This document shows positions 17,558-26,184 of a stretch of DNA of 64,000 bases, piece by piece (positions within the stretch are counted from its first letter, which is position 1; each line of letters opens with the position of its first letter). This DNA is from JAICMB01 sp035295125 (GTDB lineage Bacteria; Acidobacteriota; Terriglobia; Bryobacterales; Bryobacteraceae). The translations under genes and the position numbers were made by a program. The DNA is taken from positions 1 through 64,000 of the forward strand of contig DATGJP010000081.1 in the NCBI GenBank assembly GCA_035295125.1, read 5' to 3'. The notes beneath the pieces were generated by a model. That model was not told the DNA's origin, searched no databases, and was given only the letters and a program-made list of their open reading frames with translations.

Positions 17558-19249
17558 ATGCACAATAACGTTATGCGCCTTTTCGTGATCTTCGCGGTTC
17601 TTAGCCTGGTTCACGCCCAGGAGGTGTCCCAGAGTGGACTCGAACTGAAAGCGGCGCGTCCGATGGTGAGCCAGCCCGAGCGCGCGCCCAAAGCCATGAT
17701 CGCGAGCGCCAACGAGATCGCCTCGCAAGTGGGTCTTTCCATCCTGCGCAAGGGCGGAAATGCCGTCGATGCGGCCGTGGCTGTAGCGTTCGCGCTGGCA
17801 GTTGTCCATCCGGAAGCGGGAAATATCGGCGGCGGCGGATACATGTTGATCCGGATGGCCGACGGTACCGTGCGCGCGATTGACTACAAGGAGACCGCAC
17901 CGGCTTTGGCGCATCCCGGCATGTTCACTGCCCGCCTCGATTCCACCGTCGGCTATAAGGCCTCGGCTGTGCCCGGCACCGTCGCGGGTATGGGACTCGC
18001 GCACGCACGCTTTGGGCACTTGCCCTGGAAGGTGGTGCTCGAACCAGCGCGCCGTCTCGCCAAGAATGGCTTTCCCGCTTCCCAACGAATGGAATTGGTC
18101 CTGGCGTTGCAGGCGCCGGTGATGAAGGCTTTCCCGGATAGCGCCAAAGTATTCCTGCATGGCTCGGATCGACCGCTGAAGCAGGGCGAGATCGTCCGGC
18201 AGCCGGACCTTGCCGCTACCATCGCGCGCATCCAGAAAAGCGGCTGGAAGGAGTTCTACGAGGGGCAGACCGCGCATCTCATCGATCGCGATATGGCGGC
18301 TCACGACGGGACCATTCGTTACGACGATTTGCGGGCGTACAAAGCTATCGAGCGCGATCCCGTGAAGGGAACGTTCCGAGGAAATCAGATCCTGTCGATG
18401 CCTCCATCCTCCAGTGGCGGGACGACATTGATTGAAATGCTGAACATCTTCGAGACCTTTCCTTCCGAACTGGCTCGCGAAGGCTCCGTCGAACAACGCC
18501 ACCACATGATTGAGGCGATGCGCCGCGCCTATCGCGATCGGGCCGAGTATTCCGCCGATCCTGCGTTCTTTCCGGTGCCCGTCGATCTGCTTACCAACAA
18601 CCAGCACGCGCAGGAGCTGGCCAGCACCATCGAGCCCAATCGGGCCACGCCATCTGCCAGGACGCGAGCCGATGATTCGGCCTACGAATCCGACGACACC
18701 ACGCATTTCTCGATCATCGACGAGGCCGGAAATATCGTCAGCAATACATACACGCTGAACAGTTTCTATGGCTCGCAGGTCATGGCGCACGGTACCGGCG
18801 TGCTGCTGAACGACATTATGAGCGGCTTCAGCAATCAGGCAGGTAGCCGTAACGAGATCAAGCCCGGCAAGCGCCCCGTCTCCTCGATGACGCCGACGAT
18901 CGTTCTTCATCCGGACGGCAGTCCCTGGTTTGCACTGGGATCTCCAGGCTCAGCGACCATTCCGAATACCGTGTTCCAGGTCATCGTGAACATCATCGAT
19001 TCGAAGATGTCATTGCGGGACGCGGTCGAATATCCGAGAATTCATCACCAGTACCTGCCCGACCGCGTGGATGCCGAACCTGCCGCCCTGGTCTTTGACG
19101 TCGCGGAGAAACTCCATTCCTACGGCCACACCATCAATCCCAAACTGCGTTCACAGGGCGACGTGCACGCCATCATGGTCGAGGAGGGCAGCGGCTGGAG
19201 ATTGGGCTGGTCGGACGGACGGCGCGGCGGCCGGGCAGTCGGATACTAA
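17558..19249 (+). CDS. ggt: Gamma-glutamyltransferase
   Basis: 563 residues. Signal peptide (MRLFVIFAVLSLVHAQ, after a five-residue lead), then GLSILRKGGNAVDAAVAVAFALAVVHPEAGNIGGGGYM, a classic GGT block. The autoprocessing nucleophile is the first Thr of DDTTHFSIID (about residue 381), and PVSSMTPTIV and GSPGSATIPN form the glutamyl pocket and oxyanion region. The proenzyme cleaves itself into two subunits and hydrolyses glutathione or gamma-glutamyl peptides in the periplasm. AAGG lies 6 bases before ATG 17558, which favours it over the ATG at 17573. It is divergent from the DUF4159 gene. Confidence 0.94.
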   Translation: MHNNVMRLFVIFAVLSLVHAQEVSQSGLELKAARPMVSQPERAPKAMIASANEIASQVGLSILRKGGNAVDAAVAVAFALAVVHPEAGNIGGGGYMLIRMADGTVRAIDYKETAPALAHPGMFTARLDSTVGYKASAVPGTVAGMGLAHARFGHLPWKVVLEPARRLAKNGFPASQRMELVLALQAPVMKAFPDSAKVFLHGSDRPLKQGEIVRQPDLAATIARIQKSGWKEFYEGQTAHLIDRDMAAHDGTIRYDDLRAYKAIERDPVKGTFRGNQILSMPPSSSGGTTLIEMLNIFETFPSELAREGSVEQRHHMIEAMRRAYRDRAEYSADPAFFPVPVDLLTNNQHAQELASTIEPNRATPSARTRADDSAYESDDTTHFSIIDEAGNIVSNTYTLNSFYGSQVMAHGTGVLLNDIMSGFSNQAGSRNEIKPGKRPVSSMTPTIVLHPDGSPWFALGSPGSATIPNTVFQVIVNIIDSKMSLRDAVEYPRIHHQYLPDRVDAEPAALVFDVAEKLHSYGHTINPKLRSQGDVHAIMVEEGSGWRLGWSDGRRGGRAVGY

Positions 19250-19286
19250 CAGGGATCCCAAGGCAGGCGAAGCAAATCGCAGCAAC

Positions 19287-19607
19287 TCAGCCCTGAAACA
19301 GGTGCCCGTCCGTGGTCTCCGGCTCGCCGACGGCAATGCAAGCGATTTCGTTCCACGGCACCACGCGCCGGTTCTTACCGGACTTGCCGGGATCCAGAAC
19401 CAGGCCGTTCTCGCTGGCGTGGAACCGCATGCCATCCCGAAACCCGACGGTAATGGGCGCGACGGCATTCCTTACCCGTATGAGGACGCGCAACGCCCGA
19501 CAACGGATACAAAACCCGCCCGAGTTATCCTCTTCTAACGGCGTCAGGTGTGCTAAGACTTCATCGCGGTTCACAATGTCCTCCCTCGCGCTGTTGGAAA
19601 GATCCAT
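19287..19607 (-). CDS. Hypothetical protein, 106 residues
   Basis: From ATG 19607 the minus strand encodes MDLSNSAREDIVNRDEVLAH and continues to RRVVPWNEIACIAVGEPE and a Gln-Gly C-terminus. Composition and third-position bias look genuine, and it fits neatly between the GGT stop (19249) and the permease start (19748). The basic middle (FCIRCRALRVLIRVRN) and the VPWNEIACI strand are reminiscent of small PilZ- or PH-like folds, but I cannot assign a family. The alternative is that this stretch is non-coding. Confidence 0.45.
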   Translation of the reverse strand: MDLSNSAREDIVNRDEVLAHLTPLEEDNSGGFCIRCRALRVLIRVRNAVAPITVGFRDGMRFHASENGLVLDPGKSGKNRRVVPWNEIACIAVGEPETTDGHLFQG

Positions 19608-19747
19608 TCGGAGAGATTTCGTTTCACAAAAACGTTCGCTCCTTCCCACTCTCGAACACGACCGTGCCATAGACGGACAAAGTACCGCCGGCGAACCCGC
19701 AATCTGAAATCGTTTCCACGGCCACTAAGTTGCAACAGCCGCCGGAA

Positions 19748-22165
19748 ATGAACATTCTTCGTCAGGATCTCGCCCACGCCTTCCGAGTGCTGGTCAAGAA
19801 ACCTACCTTCAGCTTCATTGCAATCCTGACCCTTGCCATCGGCATTGGCGCGAACTCAACCATGTTCAGCCTCATTAACGGGGTGCTCCTGAAACCCCTT
19901 CCGTATCCCCACCCGGAACGCCTTGTGAACCTGTGGACCAGCTATCCGGCGTCTCACGACCAGCCGGATATCTTCTCGCCGCCCAATTATTTCGACGTGG
20001 CAGCGCGCACTCGCACTTTCGAGTCAGTAGGCGCTTACGATAACGTTGTTTTCACGCTTGCGAGCGACGGACCGCCCGAAAGCATCACCGGGCTTCTGAT
20101 GTCTGCATCCATGACCCGTGTTTTGGGGATCAGACCGCAACTCGGGCGTTGGTTCACGAGCCAGGAAGACGATGGCAGTGTACCGGTGGTGGTGTTGAGC
20201 GACGCCCTGTGGCGCAATCGTTTCGGGGCCGATTCTCAAATCCTCGGCCGCACCCTGATGCTCAACGAGAAGGCCTACCAGGTAGTGGGCGTTCTCCCGC
20301 CCGACACAGGCTTTCCCGTCCTTTCCACAAGCCTGTACGCTCCGATCAGCTTTAGCCCCAGCCTGAGGACCAGTCGTGGCTCGGTCGAAATCAATGTCGC
20401 GGCACGGATGCGACCCGGTGTCGCACTTCCTACTGCCGTGGCTGAGCTGCGAACCATCGCGGCCGCCCTTGCACAGGCCTACCCGGCGGTCGACAGCGGA
20501 ATTCATATGGGCGCTGTCCCGTTGCAGGAAAGCCTCGTCGGTAATGTGCGCGGGTTGCTGGTTGTTCTTTGGGCCGCCGTCGGCTTCATGCTCGCGGTGG
20601 CGTGTGCCAACGTCGCGAACCTGCTCCTTACACAGTCGATTGGGCGGCAGCGCGAATTCGCGGTGCGCCGATCCCTGGGAGCGAGCAACCGACGGCTCGT
20701 CCGCCAACTGCTCACCGAGAGTCTGCTATTGGCCCTGCTCGGAGGCGTCGCCGGCCTGGCAATTGCCGGCTGGGCGATGCCTCTGATCATGGCGCATCTG
20801 CCGAAAGGCTTCCCCCAGTTGCATCAGGTCCGGCTCGACCCGGCGGTCCTCCTGTTCACTTTGTTCATCTCGTTGCTCAACGGCCTGCTGTTCAGCCTGG
20901 CTCCGACCCTCGGTTCGGCACGGCGGAACCTGGCGGCTGCGCTGCGTGAGTCGGGCGGCCGAACGGGATCGAGCATCGTCCATCGCAGGCTGGGTCGCGC
21001 CCTGGTCGCCTGCGAAGTTGCCGTTGTGATGTTGCTGCTGATCGGCGCCGGGCTGGTGCTGCGAAGCCTGGCGAGACTGAGCGCCGTCGACCCTGGCTTT
21101 CGCGCGAATGGCCTCATCGTCTGGCAGCTTCCGTTACCGGCAACGCGTTATGGCGACGCATCCTCCCGGCGTGTTTTCTATCGCAACGTGGTCGATCAGG
21201 TGCGAAGTTTGCCGGGCGTAACTTCGGCGGCGTTCGTGAATCCACTGCCGTTCGGGCCGGTAGACATCACCCTGGACGGTGGCTTTCGCATCGCCGGTCG
21301 CCCCGATCCCGCGCCCGGCCAATTCCCGCAAGCGCTCTTTACTCGCGTGTCGCCGCGGTACTTTGCAACCATGCAGATTCCGCTCGAGCGCGGACGCGAA
21401 TTCACCGACCAGGATTCGGAAACATCCGTGCCGGTCACAATCATCTCCGAAACCCTGGCGCGCAGCTATTTTCCGGGTCAGGATCCTGTGGGGCAGCACC
21501 TCATTCTCGGCCGGCAGAACCCCATACAACTCGAAATTGTCGGCGTTGTGGGCGACGTCAAGCACAATAACCTTCGCGCGGACATTCGCCCGGAATTATA
21601 CATCCCGATTGTCCGCTTCACCTCGGGTTTCGCTGGGCTCGTTGTTCGCGGCCCCGGCCCCATAGGAAGCTTGCTGTCCGATGTGCAGCGTCGCGTGTGG
21701 ACGGTGGAAAACGGCCTCGCGGCGAACTTGTGTGCGCCGGCTGAGAGCCTGCTTCATGCCTCGCTCGCCCCAGCCCGTATCGCCTCGGTATTGCTTTCGA
21801 TCTTCGCAGCGACGACGCTCGCCCTGGGGCTGATTGGCATCTACGGCGTGTTCTCCTATGCTGTCAGCCAACGCACCCGTGAAATCGGGATTCGTATGTC
21901 GCTGGGAGCTGCGCCGGGCGACGTGCTTCGTATGGTGCTTGGTGAAGCCTTGGGGCTCGCCGTCGTCGGTATGGCGATCGGTGTTGCCGGCGCTGCATTG
22001 CTGTCGCGTTATATCGCAACCCTGCTGTTCGGCGTCGCACCAACTGACCTGGGGACGTACTTACTTGCCGCACTCGGCGTCATCACGGCGGCTTTGCTAG
22101 CCGCCTGCACTCCAACCCGCCGCGCCATGCGTATCGACCCGGCGTCCTGCTTGCGCTCGGAATAG
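19748..22165 (+). CDS. MacB/FtsX-type orphan permease
   Basis: 805 residues. The N-terminal motif DLAHAFRVLVKKPTFSFIAILTLAIGIGANSTMFSLINGVLLKPLPYP is the signature of acidobacterial orphan permeases. Two halves each contain a MacB periplasmic core (near residues 40-240 and 440-650) followed by FtsX helices (VGFMLAVACANVANLLL about 285-305; LIGIYGVFSYAVSQRTREIGIRMSLGA near 700). No ATPase gene is adjacent. The usual N-terminal prefix domain is absent, unlike the paralogue at 44823. Substrate unknown. ATG 19748 is preferred to an upstream TTG because GCCGGAA precedes it and homology begins there. Confidence 0.92.
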   Translation: MNILRQDLAHAFRVLVKKPTFSFIAILTLAIGIGANSTMFSLINGVLLKPLPYPHPERLVNLWTSYPASHDQPDIFSPPNYFDVAARTRTFESVGAYDNVVFTLASDGPPESITGLLMSASMTRVLGIRPQLGRWFTSQEDDGSVPVVVLSDALWRNRFGADSQILGRTLMLNEKAYQVVGVLPPDTGFPVLSTSLYAPISFSPSLRTSRGSVEINVAARMRPGVALPTAVAELRTIAAALAQAYPAVDSGIHMGAVPLQESLVGNVRGLLVVLWAAVGFMLAVACANVANLLLTQSIGRQREFAVRRSLGASNRRLVRQLLTESLLLALLGGVAGLAIAGWAMPLIMAHLPKGFPQLHQVRLDPAVLLFTLFISLLNGLLFSLAPTLGSARRNLAAALRESGGRTGSSIVHRRLGRALVACEVAVVMLLLIGAGLVLRSLARLSAVDPGFRANGLIVWQLPLPATRYGDASSRRVFYRNVVDQVRSLPGVTSAAFVNPLPFGPVDITLDGGFRIAGRPDPAPGQFPQALFTRVSPRYFATMQIPLERGREFTDQDSETSVPVTIISETLARSYFPGQDPVGQHLILGRQNPIQLEIVGVVGDVKHNNLRADIRPELYIPIVRFTSGFAGLVVRGPGPIGSLLSDVQRRVWTVENGLAANLCAPAESLLHASLAPARIASVLLSIFAATTLALGLIGIYGVFSYAVSQRTREIGIRMSLGAAPGDVLRMVLGEALGLAVVGMAIGVAGAALLSRYIATLLFGVAPTDLGTYLLAALGVITAALLAACTPTRRAMRIDPASCLRSE

Positions 22166-22258
22166 CATCCGATCGTCAGGGGACCTGCTGCGGGCCAAGG
22201 TATTTACACAGCCTCTGATTCTTCGCATCCCGCGACGATTTAGAGGGCGATTTAGAGA

Positions 22259-22300
22259 ATGTGGAAGGGTGGAGCAGGCTCAGCCTGCCTTTAGATTCGC
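22259..22300. repeat. REP-like hairpin repeat
   Basis: ATGTGGAAGGGTGGAG then GCAGGC (22274-22279) and GCCTGC (22283-22288), then CTTTAGA. It belongs to the family near 5499 and 43328. It lies in the convergent spacer after the permease stop, so it may act as a terminator. The 22166-22453 spacer holds no gene. Confidence 0.6.
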
Positions 22301-22453
22301 AGGGAACGCATAGGCGAAAACGCCGGTCCCACCTTTTCCAAAATTCCGGTTCGGCATGTGCTAATCCCGAGGATATGCCTGAACAGGCATGCATTCCACA
22401 ACCCGGCTGCGGGGCAAACGAAGCAGGAAGAGCAATTTCGCTGCAGTACAGCA

Positions 22454-23454
22454 TCATTGGCGAAATGGATTGTGCAGGTTGGAATTGCCGCCCGCACGCT
22501 CCCAGTTCGAGTGCTCGATGGCACACATAATGCAGGGCGTTCCGCTGCCATGAGGCAAAGCAGCCCGGGCCTTCGCCCAGGAAGCGGCGAAGATTGCGTT
22601 CTGCAGACCCGCCAGGTAATCCCAAAGGCCTTCGGATCTGCAAAACGCGCCGGTGTTCTCGGATTGGCAAGCACGCCCGCAATCCACTTTCCATCCTGGT
22701 CATCGGAAGCGCGTAAAAGCTCAATCGCCTTCGTACGGCTGCGAGGTACTTCCTGTCCCAGCTCATACTGGATTCCCAGAGCGATCTGCGCGCGGTCGAA
22801 ACCCTGGTTCGCGCTCTTGATATAAAGCTCGGTTGCCTTGTGCAAGTCCTGCGGCAGTCCGCCTTCGCCTTCCTCGTACATGCCGCCCAACGCGTACTGC
22901 GCAGCACGATGTCCCTGGGCTGCTGCGGCGCTAAACCAATACGCGGCGGCCCTATCGTTGGCCTTCACTCCGGAGCCGTCCTGAAAACGAATCCCCAGCG
23001 TCGCCTGGCAACGCCGGTCTCCCAGATTGCCGCATTGGAACAGCAGCGGCATCGCCGCCCGATACTGATCGCGATTGATCAGGGAAGCCGCACGCTGCCA
23101 TAACTGCTCGGCTAGGGCCTGTTGTTCGCGAGGAACGCCCAGGGGCGGGGGAGTCGAAGGAACGACGTACGCTGGCGGTCCGCTGCTGCCGGGGGCCAGC
23201 CGCACTTGACCGTAGTTGCCGGTCACCGCCCGCGAGCAGTTCACCACCGTCCGGCTGAACATGCTGCATTGGGGGTTATCGAGAAGCAGCTTTCCTTCCA
23301 TCCGGTCCGGCACGCTATACGTGAACGCGCACGGATTTCCACTCCCATAAAGGTTGGTGCTGTGCGGACCGGCGCCATTGGGCGCGGCGCAGGGAGGATG
23401 CGGCTGCGCAAAGCCAGGTGAGAACAGAATCAGCGATATGGTCAGCCGATACAT
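22454..23454 (-). pseudogene. Secreted Sel1/TPR-repeat protein, broken by one-base frameshift
   Basis: From ATG 23454 a signal peptide (MYRLTISLILFSPGFAQP) leads to Sel1 repeats: CQATLGIRFQDGSG, AQYALGGMYEEGEGG and AQIALGIQYELGQEV. After PKAFG the frame becomes nonsense, while the -1 frame continues sensibly as DYLAGLQNAIFAASWAKARA and on to a stop at 22454. One G missing from the run at 22621-22623 explains this, since the span is 2 bases over a multiple of three. The intact protein would be about 333 residues. Sel1 repeats mediate protein contacts. Either true decay or a homopolymer assembly error. Confidence 0.75.
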
Positions 23455-23535
23455 AAGGACTCGATGATAAGCCAGGACCGTCTAAATTGTCCTGAAAACG
23501 GATCTGAAGATTTGTGAAGACGTTAGAGTAGGAGC

Positions 23536-24243
23536 ATGAAGCCCTCCGAGTCGCCTTTTCCATGCCGCTGGTACAGCTTCGATCTGGAGAAAGCCGGCTT
23601 ACGCGACCTGCGTCCTCGAGTTGGGACCTATGGACGTTATGATTTCTTCGCCCTGCCTCCTCTTCCGTTCGAACTGCAAGGCGATTGGGGCTGGCTCTTG
23701 GCCAACGAACCTGTGAAATACAGCATCGATGAACGAGCGGGTGAACAGATTCCGGCGTCGCTCAGCGCGCTGCAGGATGATGCTCGCTCTGGCGGAATCG
23801 CACTGCCGGATACCTTCATTCGGTTCGTTTCTGACGTCGATCTTCCGCGGCGCGTGCGCTCAAACACCGATTGTTACCTCGATCTGTCCCCCGGGTTGGG
23901 AGCCCCGAACGGCGGCAAAGGGCACCTGGTTCGCTTCCTGTCGGATTCGCAGGGCTGCGTGTTCTGGTATCTCTATCTGGCACCCAGCGGCGACCATGCC
24001 GTACTTTCATCCCCGGATTTCTACGGCTCGCCGGAAGAAGAGGAAGGCTACTACGGAGGTCGTTGGTCACAGAACGACAAATCAGCCCGGAAGGACGAAA
24101 ATCTCTCCTTCGCGGAAGAATCATTCGAAGCGTTCATGTGGCGTTTTTGGATCGAAAATGAGATCTGGTTTGCCGGCTTCGAGAAGCGCGATATTCCACC
24201 GCATGGCCAACGCTATGTCGAAGCTTACAGGAAGGGTCGGTAA
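23536..24243 (+). CDS. Hypothetical protein, SMI1/KNR4-like in character
   Basis: 235 residues, no signal peptide or membrane segment. AGGAG sits 5 bases before ATG 23536. The middle (IALPDTFIRFVSDVDL) and the LVRFLSDSQGCVFWYLYLAPSGDHAVLSS strand series with an acidic SPEEEEGYYG loop resemble SUKH/SMI1-KNR4 folds, which often serve as immunity or housekeeping scaffolds. The resemblance is by pattern only. No toxin gene is next to it, so an immunity role is not argued. Confidence 0.65.
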   Translation: MKPSESPFPCRWYSFDLEKAGLRDLRPRVGTYGRYDFFALPPLPFELQGDWGWLLANEPVKYSIDERAGEQIPASLSALQDDARSGGIALPDTFIRFVSDVDLPRRVRSNTDCYLDLSPGLGAPNGGKGHLVRFLSDSQGCVFWYLYLAPSGDHAVLSSPDFYGSPEEEEGYYGGRWSQNDKSARKDENLSFAEESFEAFMWRFWIENEIWFAGFEKRDIPPHGQRYVEAYRKGR

Positions 24244-24372
24244 TAAAGTTCTCCATCTGTTCGCGTTCTGCGCTCCGCCAAATAACGTGAGAACCGCATA
24301 AACAAAGGGGTTGCCCGTTCTTTTGCGGAATGGTCGCCAATGTGCTTAGCGACCCTTTGGGAGGAGTGCTGG

Positions 24373-25227
24373 ATGGGAAACTACGTAACGTCCGCTGATT
24401 TTGTGGAACCCATTACCGAACGAGCCCAGCCGAATCGCGAGGCGCATTCGTCTGGAGTCTCTTGGGGAGCGGTGATCGGTGGTGCCTTTGTCGCGTCGGC
24501 TTTGTACCTGATCCTGTTAGCGTTGGGTGCGGGCTTCGGCTTGTCCGCGGTGTCACCGTGGTCCAACGTCGGGATCACCGCTTCGACCGCCGGCGCGGTC
24601 GCCATCGCCTGGCTAGTCGTGATTCAGATCATTGCGTCGGCGTTTGGCGGTTACTTAACCGGCCGCCTGAGAACGAAATGGACGCTCATACATAGCGATG
24701 AAGTTTACTTTCGGGACACGGCAAATGGATTTCTCGCCTGGGCTGTCGCCCTCGTCGTAAGCGTGGCTTTCCTGGCTTCGGCCGCCGCTTCGATGGCGGG
24801 TGCCGCGGCGCAGGCCCGTACTACAACGTCGGAAGGTACGTCCAACTCCGTGCTCGTCGAGCCGAATGCTTATTTCGTCGACGCGCTCTTTCGCTCCGAT
24901 CGTCCCGGTGAGCCCACCGCCACTGCTGACGTGAAAGCGGAAGCCTCCCGGATCCTGGTCACGGATCTCAAGCAGTCTGAGATGGCCGCTACCGATCAAG
25001 GGTATCTGGCACGACTGGTCAGCGCCAGAACAGGATTAAGCCAGGCCGAAGCGGAAAAGCGCGTTTCGGACGTCGTCAACGAAGCCCGCCAGGCCGAAGA
25101 CAAGGTGCGGAAGGAGACGTCGCATCTCCTTCTTTGGTTGTTCCTTTCTTTCCTGATGGGCGCCTTCAGCGCCAGCTATGCGGCCACCATCGGCGGCCGG
25201 CAACGCGATCACGTAAAGGCAGTTTAA
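24373..25227 (+). CDS. Multi-pass membrane protein of unknown function
   Basis: 284 residues. GGGAGGAG lies 8 bases before ATG 24373. Helices are seen at about 35-60 (AVIGGAFVASALYLILLALGAGF), 70-95 (AGAVAIAWLVVIQIIASAFGGYL), 118-145 (GFLAWAVALVVSVAFLASAAASM) and 250-275 (LLLWLFLSFLMGAFSASYAATI), with a soluble loop between the last two. The opening MGNYVTSADFVEPIT and SGVSWGAVIGGAFVA are shared with a widespread uncharacterised family. It precedes a 26-residue membrane peptide by 10 bases and probably shares a transcript with it and with the helical protein at 25378. Confidence 0.8.
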   Translation: MGNYVTSADFVEPITERAQPNREAHSSGVSWGAVIGGAFVASALYLILLALGAGFGLSAVSPWSNVGITASTAGAVAIAWLVVIQIIASAFGGYLTGRLRTKWTLIHSDEVYFRDTANGFLAWAVALVVSVAFLASAAASMAGAAAQARTTTSEGTSNSVLVEPNAYFVDALFRSDRPGEPTATADVKAEASRILVTDLKQSEMAATDQGYLARLVSARTGLSQAEAEKRVSDVVNEARQAEDKVRKETSHLLLWLFLSFLMGAFSASYAATIGGRQRDHVKAV

Positions 25228-25237
25228 GGAGCTTACG

Positions 25238-25318
25238 ATGCGTTCAATTCTTCTCTACCTGTTGGGAGTACCAGTTCCGTTCATTCTTCTGATTGCCCTG
25301 TTTACGCACCATTTTTGA
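25238..25318 (+). CDS. 26-residue hydrophobic membrane peptide
   Basis: ATG 25238 follows AAGGA by 7 bases and encodes MRSILLYLLGVPVPFILLIA plus LFTHHF. It is a single transmembrane helix with a Pro-x-Pro kink, a positive N-terminus and a His-Phe tail. Peptides of this exact style (MR-ILLYLLGVP-P-ILLIALF-H) occur in many Proteobacteria and Acidobacteria next to stress-related membrane genes. Its placement 10 bases after the membrane protein gene suggests they act together. Function unknown. Confidence 0.75.
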   Translation: MRSILLYLLGVPVPFILLIALFTHHF

Positions 25319-25377
25319 TCGTCTACGCGAAGTCACTCGGCATGCGGACCGAGCCATGGTAAAAAGGAGAAATCCCA

Positions 25378-25923
25378 ATGCCCGCACTACTCGGTCCGCA
25401 AGTCGAACAGATCACTGAAGACGAACATAGATGTCTTGCTGCGTTCCTCCACCTCATCCGACGGCGCGAATCCTGGATGTGCCACTTCGCGGATGAGATG
25501 AAGTGGCTCGGGGAACATCTCCACGAATTCACCGATCCGCCCATTCGAAAGAAGTGCGTTTCCTTGGAGGACGCGATCGCGGCGGCGCTGCGTGAAGCCT
25601 TGGACCAATCGGGTGCAGCCCGCCTGGCTGGCCTCCTCCTCGACGAGACGGACACCCTGCACGAACTGGGGGAAGGGGAGTCGGCCGCTCTCCGCCAATA
25701 CCTGGACCTGGTGCAGTCGAACTCTTGGATCAAAGACTTCATCGGCAAGGAATTGGAATTCTTCGAAAAGGGCCACCACAGAACGCCGCTGCAAGTTCTC
25801 GCGGGTCTTAACGATGAGCTTGCGGAATTCGAGGAAAAGGCGAGGATTGCTCGGGAAATGTTCCGTGAGCATCCCGAGCTCTTTCGCGACCTGGAAAACA
25901 CCCGCGCCGCGAACGCGGCCTGA
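25378..25923 (+). CDS. Hypothetical all-helical protein
   Basis: 181 residues with a good ribosome site (AAAAAGGAG, 9 bases before ATG 25378). It is predicted entirely helical and charged, for example LRQYLDLVQSNSWIKDFIGKE and EEKARIAREMFREHPELFRD. There is no signal, membrane helix or catalytic motif. It is the last gene of the small group beginning at 24373 and is followed by a terminator hairpin. Function unknown. Confidence 0.75.
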   Translation: MPALLGPQVEQITEDEHRCLAAFLHLIRRRESWMCHFADEMKWLGEHLHEFTDPPIRKKCVSLEDAIAAALREALDQSGAARLAGLLLDETDTLHELGEGESAALRQYLDLVQSNSWIKDFIGKELEFFEKGHHRTPLQVLAGLNDELAEFEEKARIAREMFREHPELFRDLENTRAANAA

Positions 25924-25962
25924 TCGCCCGCCGATCCACGAAAGTGGATGAAAACGAGGGTG

Positions 25963-25990
25963 GCACAGGCGGTTTCGCCTGTGCGTTTTT
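25963..25990 (+). terminator. REP-like hairpin acting as intrinsic terminator
   Basis: Perfect 8-bp arms GCACAGGC (25963-25970) and GCCTGTGC (25977-25984) around loop GGTTTC, followed by GTTTTT. It lies 40 bases after the stop of the helical protein. The same core with one compensatory base-pair change occurs at 33812. Confidence 0.75.
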
Positions 25991-26078
25991 GGTATGGGCG
26001 CACGCAATGCGCTGTCGAACTCTCCACGCCACCAAGTACTTACATCGTAAGGTACTGCACTGCATATAGATAAAATCC

Positions 26079-26108
26079 TTGACGAGCCACTATATCTTGG
26101 GGCATTAT
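26079..26108 (+). promoter_or_regulatory. Candidate nrdJ promoter with internal NrdR-type box
   Basis: TTGACG (26079-26084) and CATTAT (26103-26108) are separated by 18 bases. Between them, CCACTATATCTTGGGG (26087-26102) agrees well with the NrdR box consensus acaCwAtATaTwGtgt. A weaker ATAT-centred site (GCATATAGAT) lies 28 bases upstream. The position would let NrdR block RNA polymerase when dATP is high. It is about 77 bases ahead of the ATG at 26185. Confidence 0.5.
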
Positions 26109-26184
26109 GACGGAGCGGTCACAAACTTCGTCTACAGTTTGCGACAATGGAGTAGGAAGGACGCCTGCTCCGCAGAGGAGAGAA

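Noticed and set aside
17537..18910. Long open frame antisense to gamma-glutamyltransferase
   Set aside because: Shadow of an obvious enzyme gene; no ribosome site or motif.
25323..26027. Minus-strand open frames opposite the helical protein at 25378
   Set aside because: The plus-strand gene has a strong ribosome site and a terminator; the opposite frames are rich in Ser/Arg, typical of shadows.
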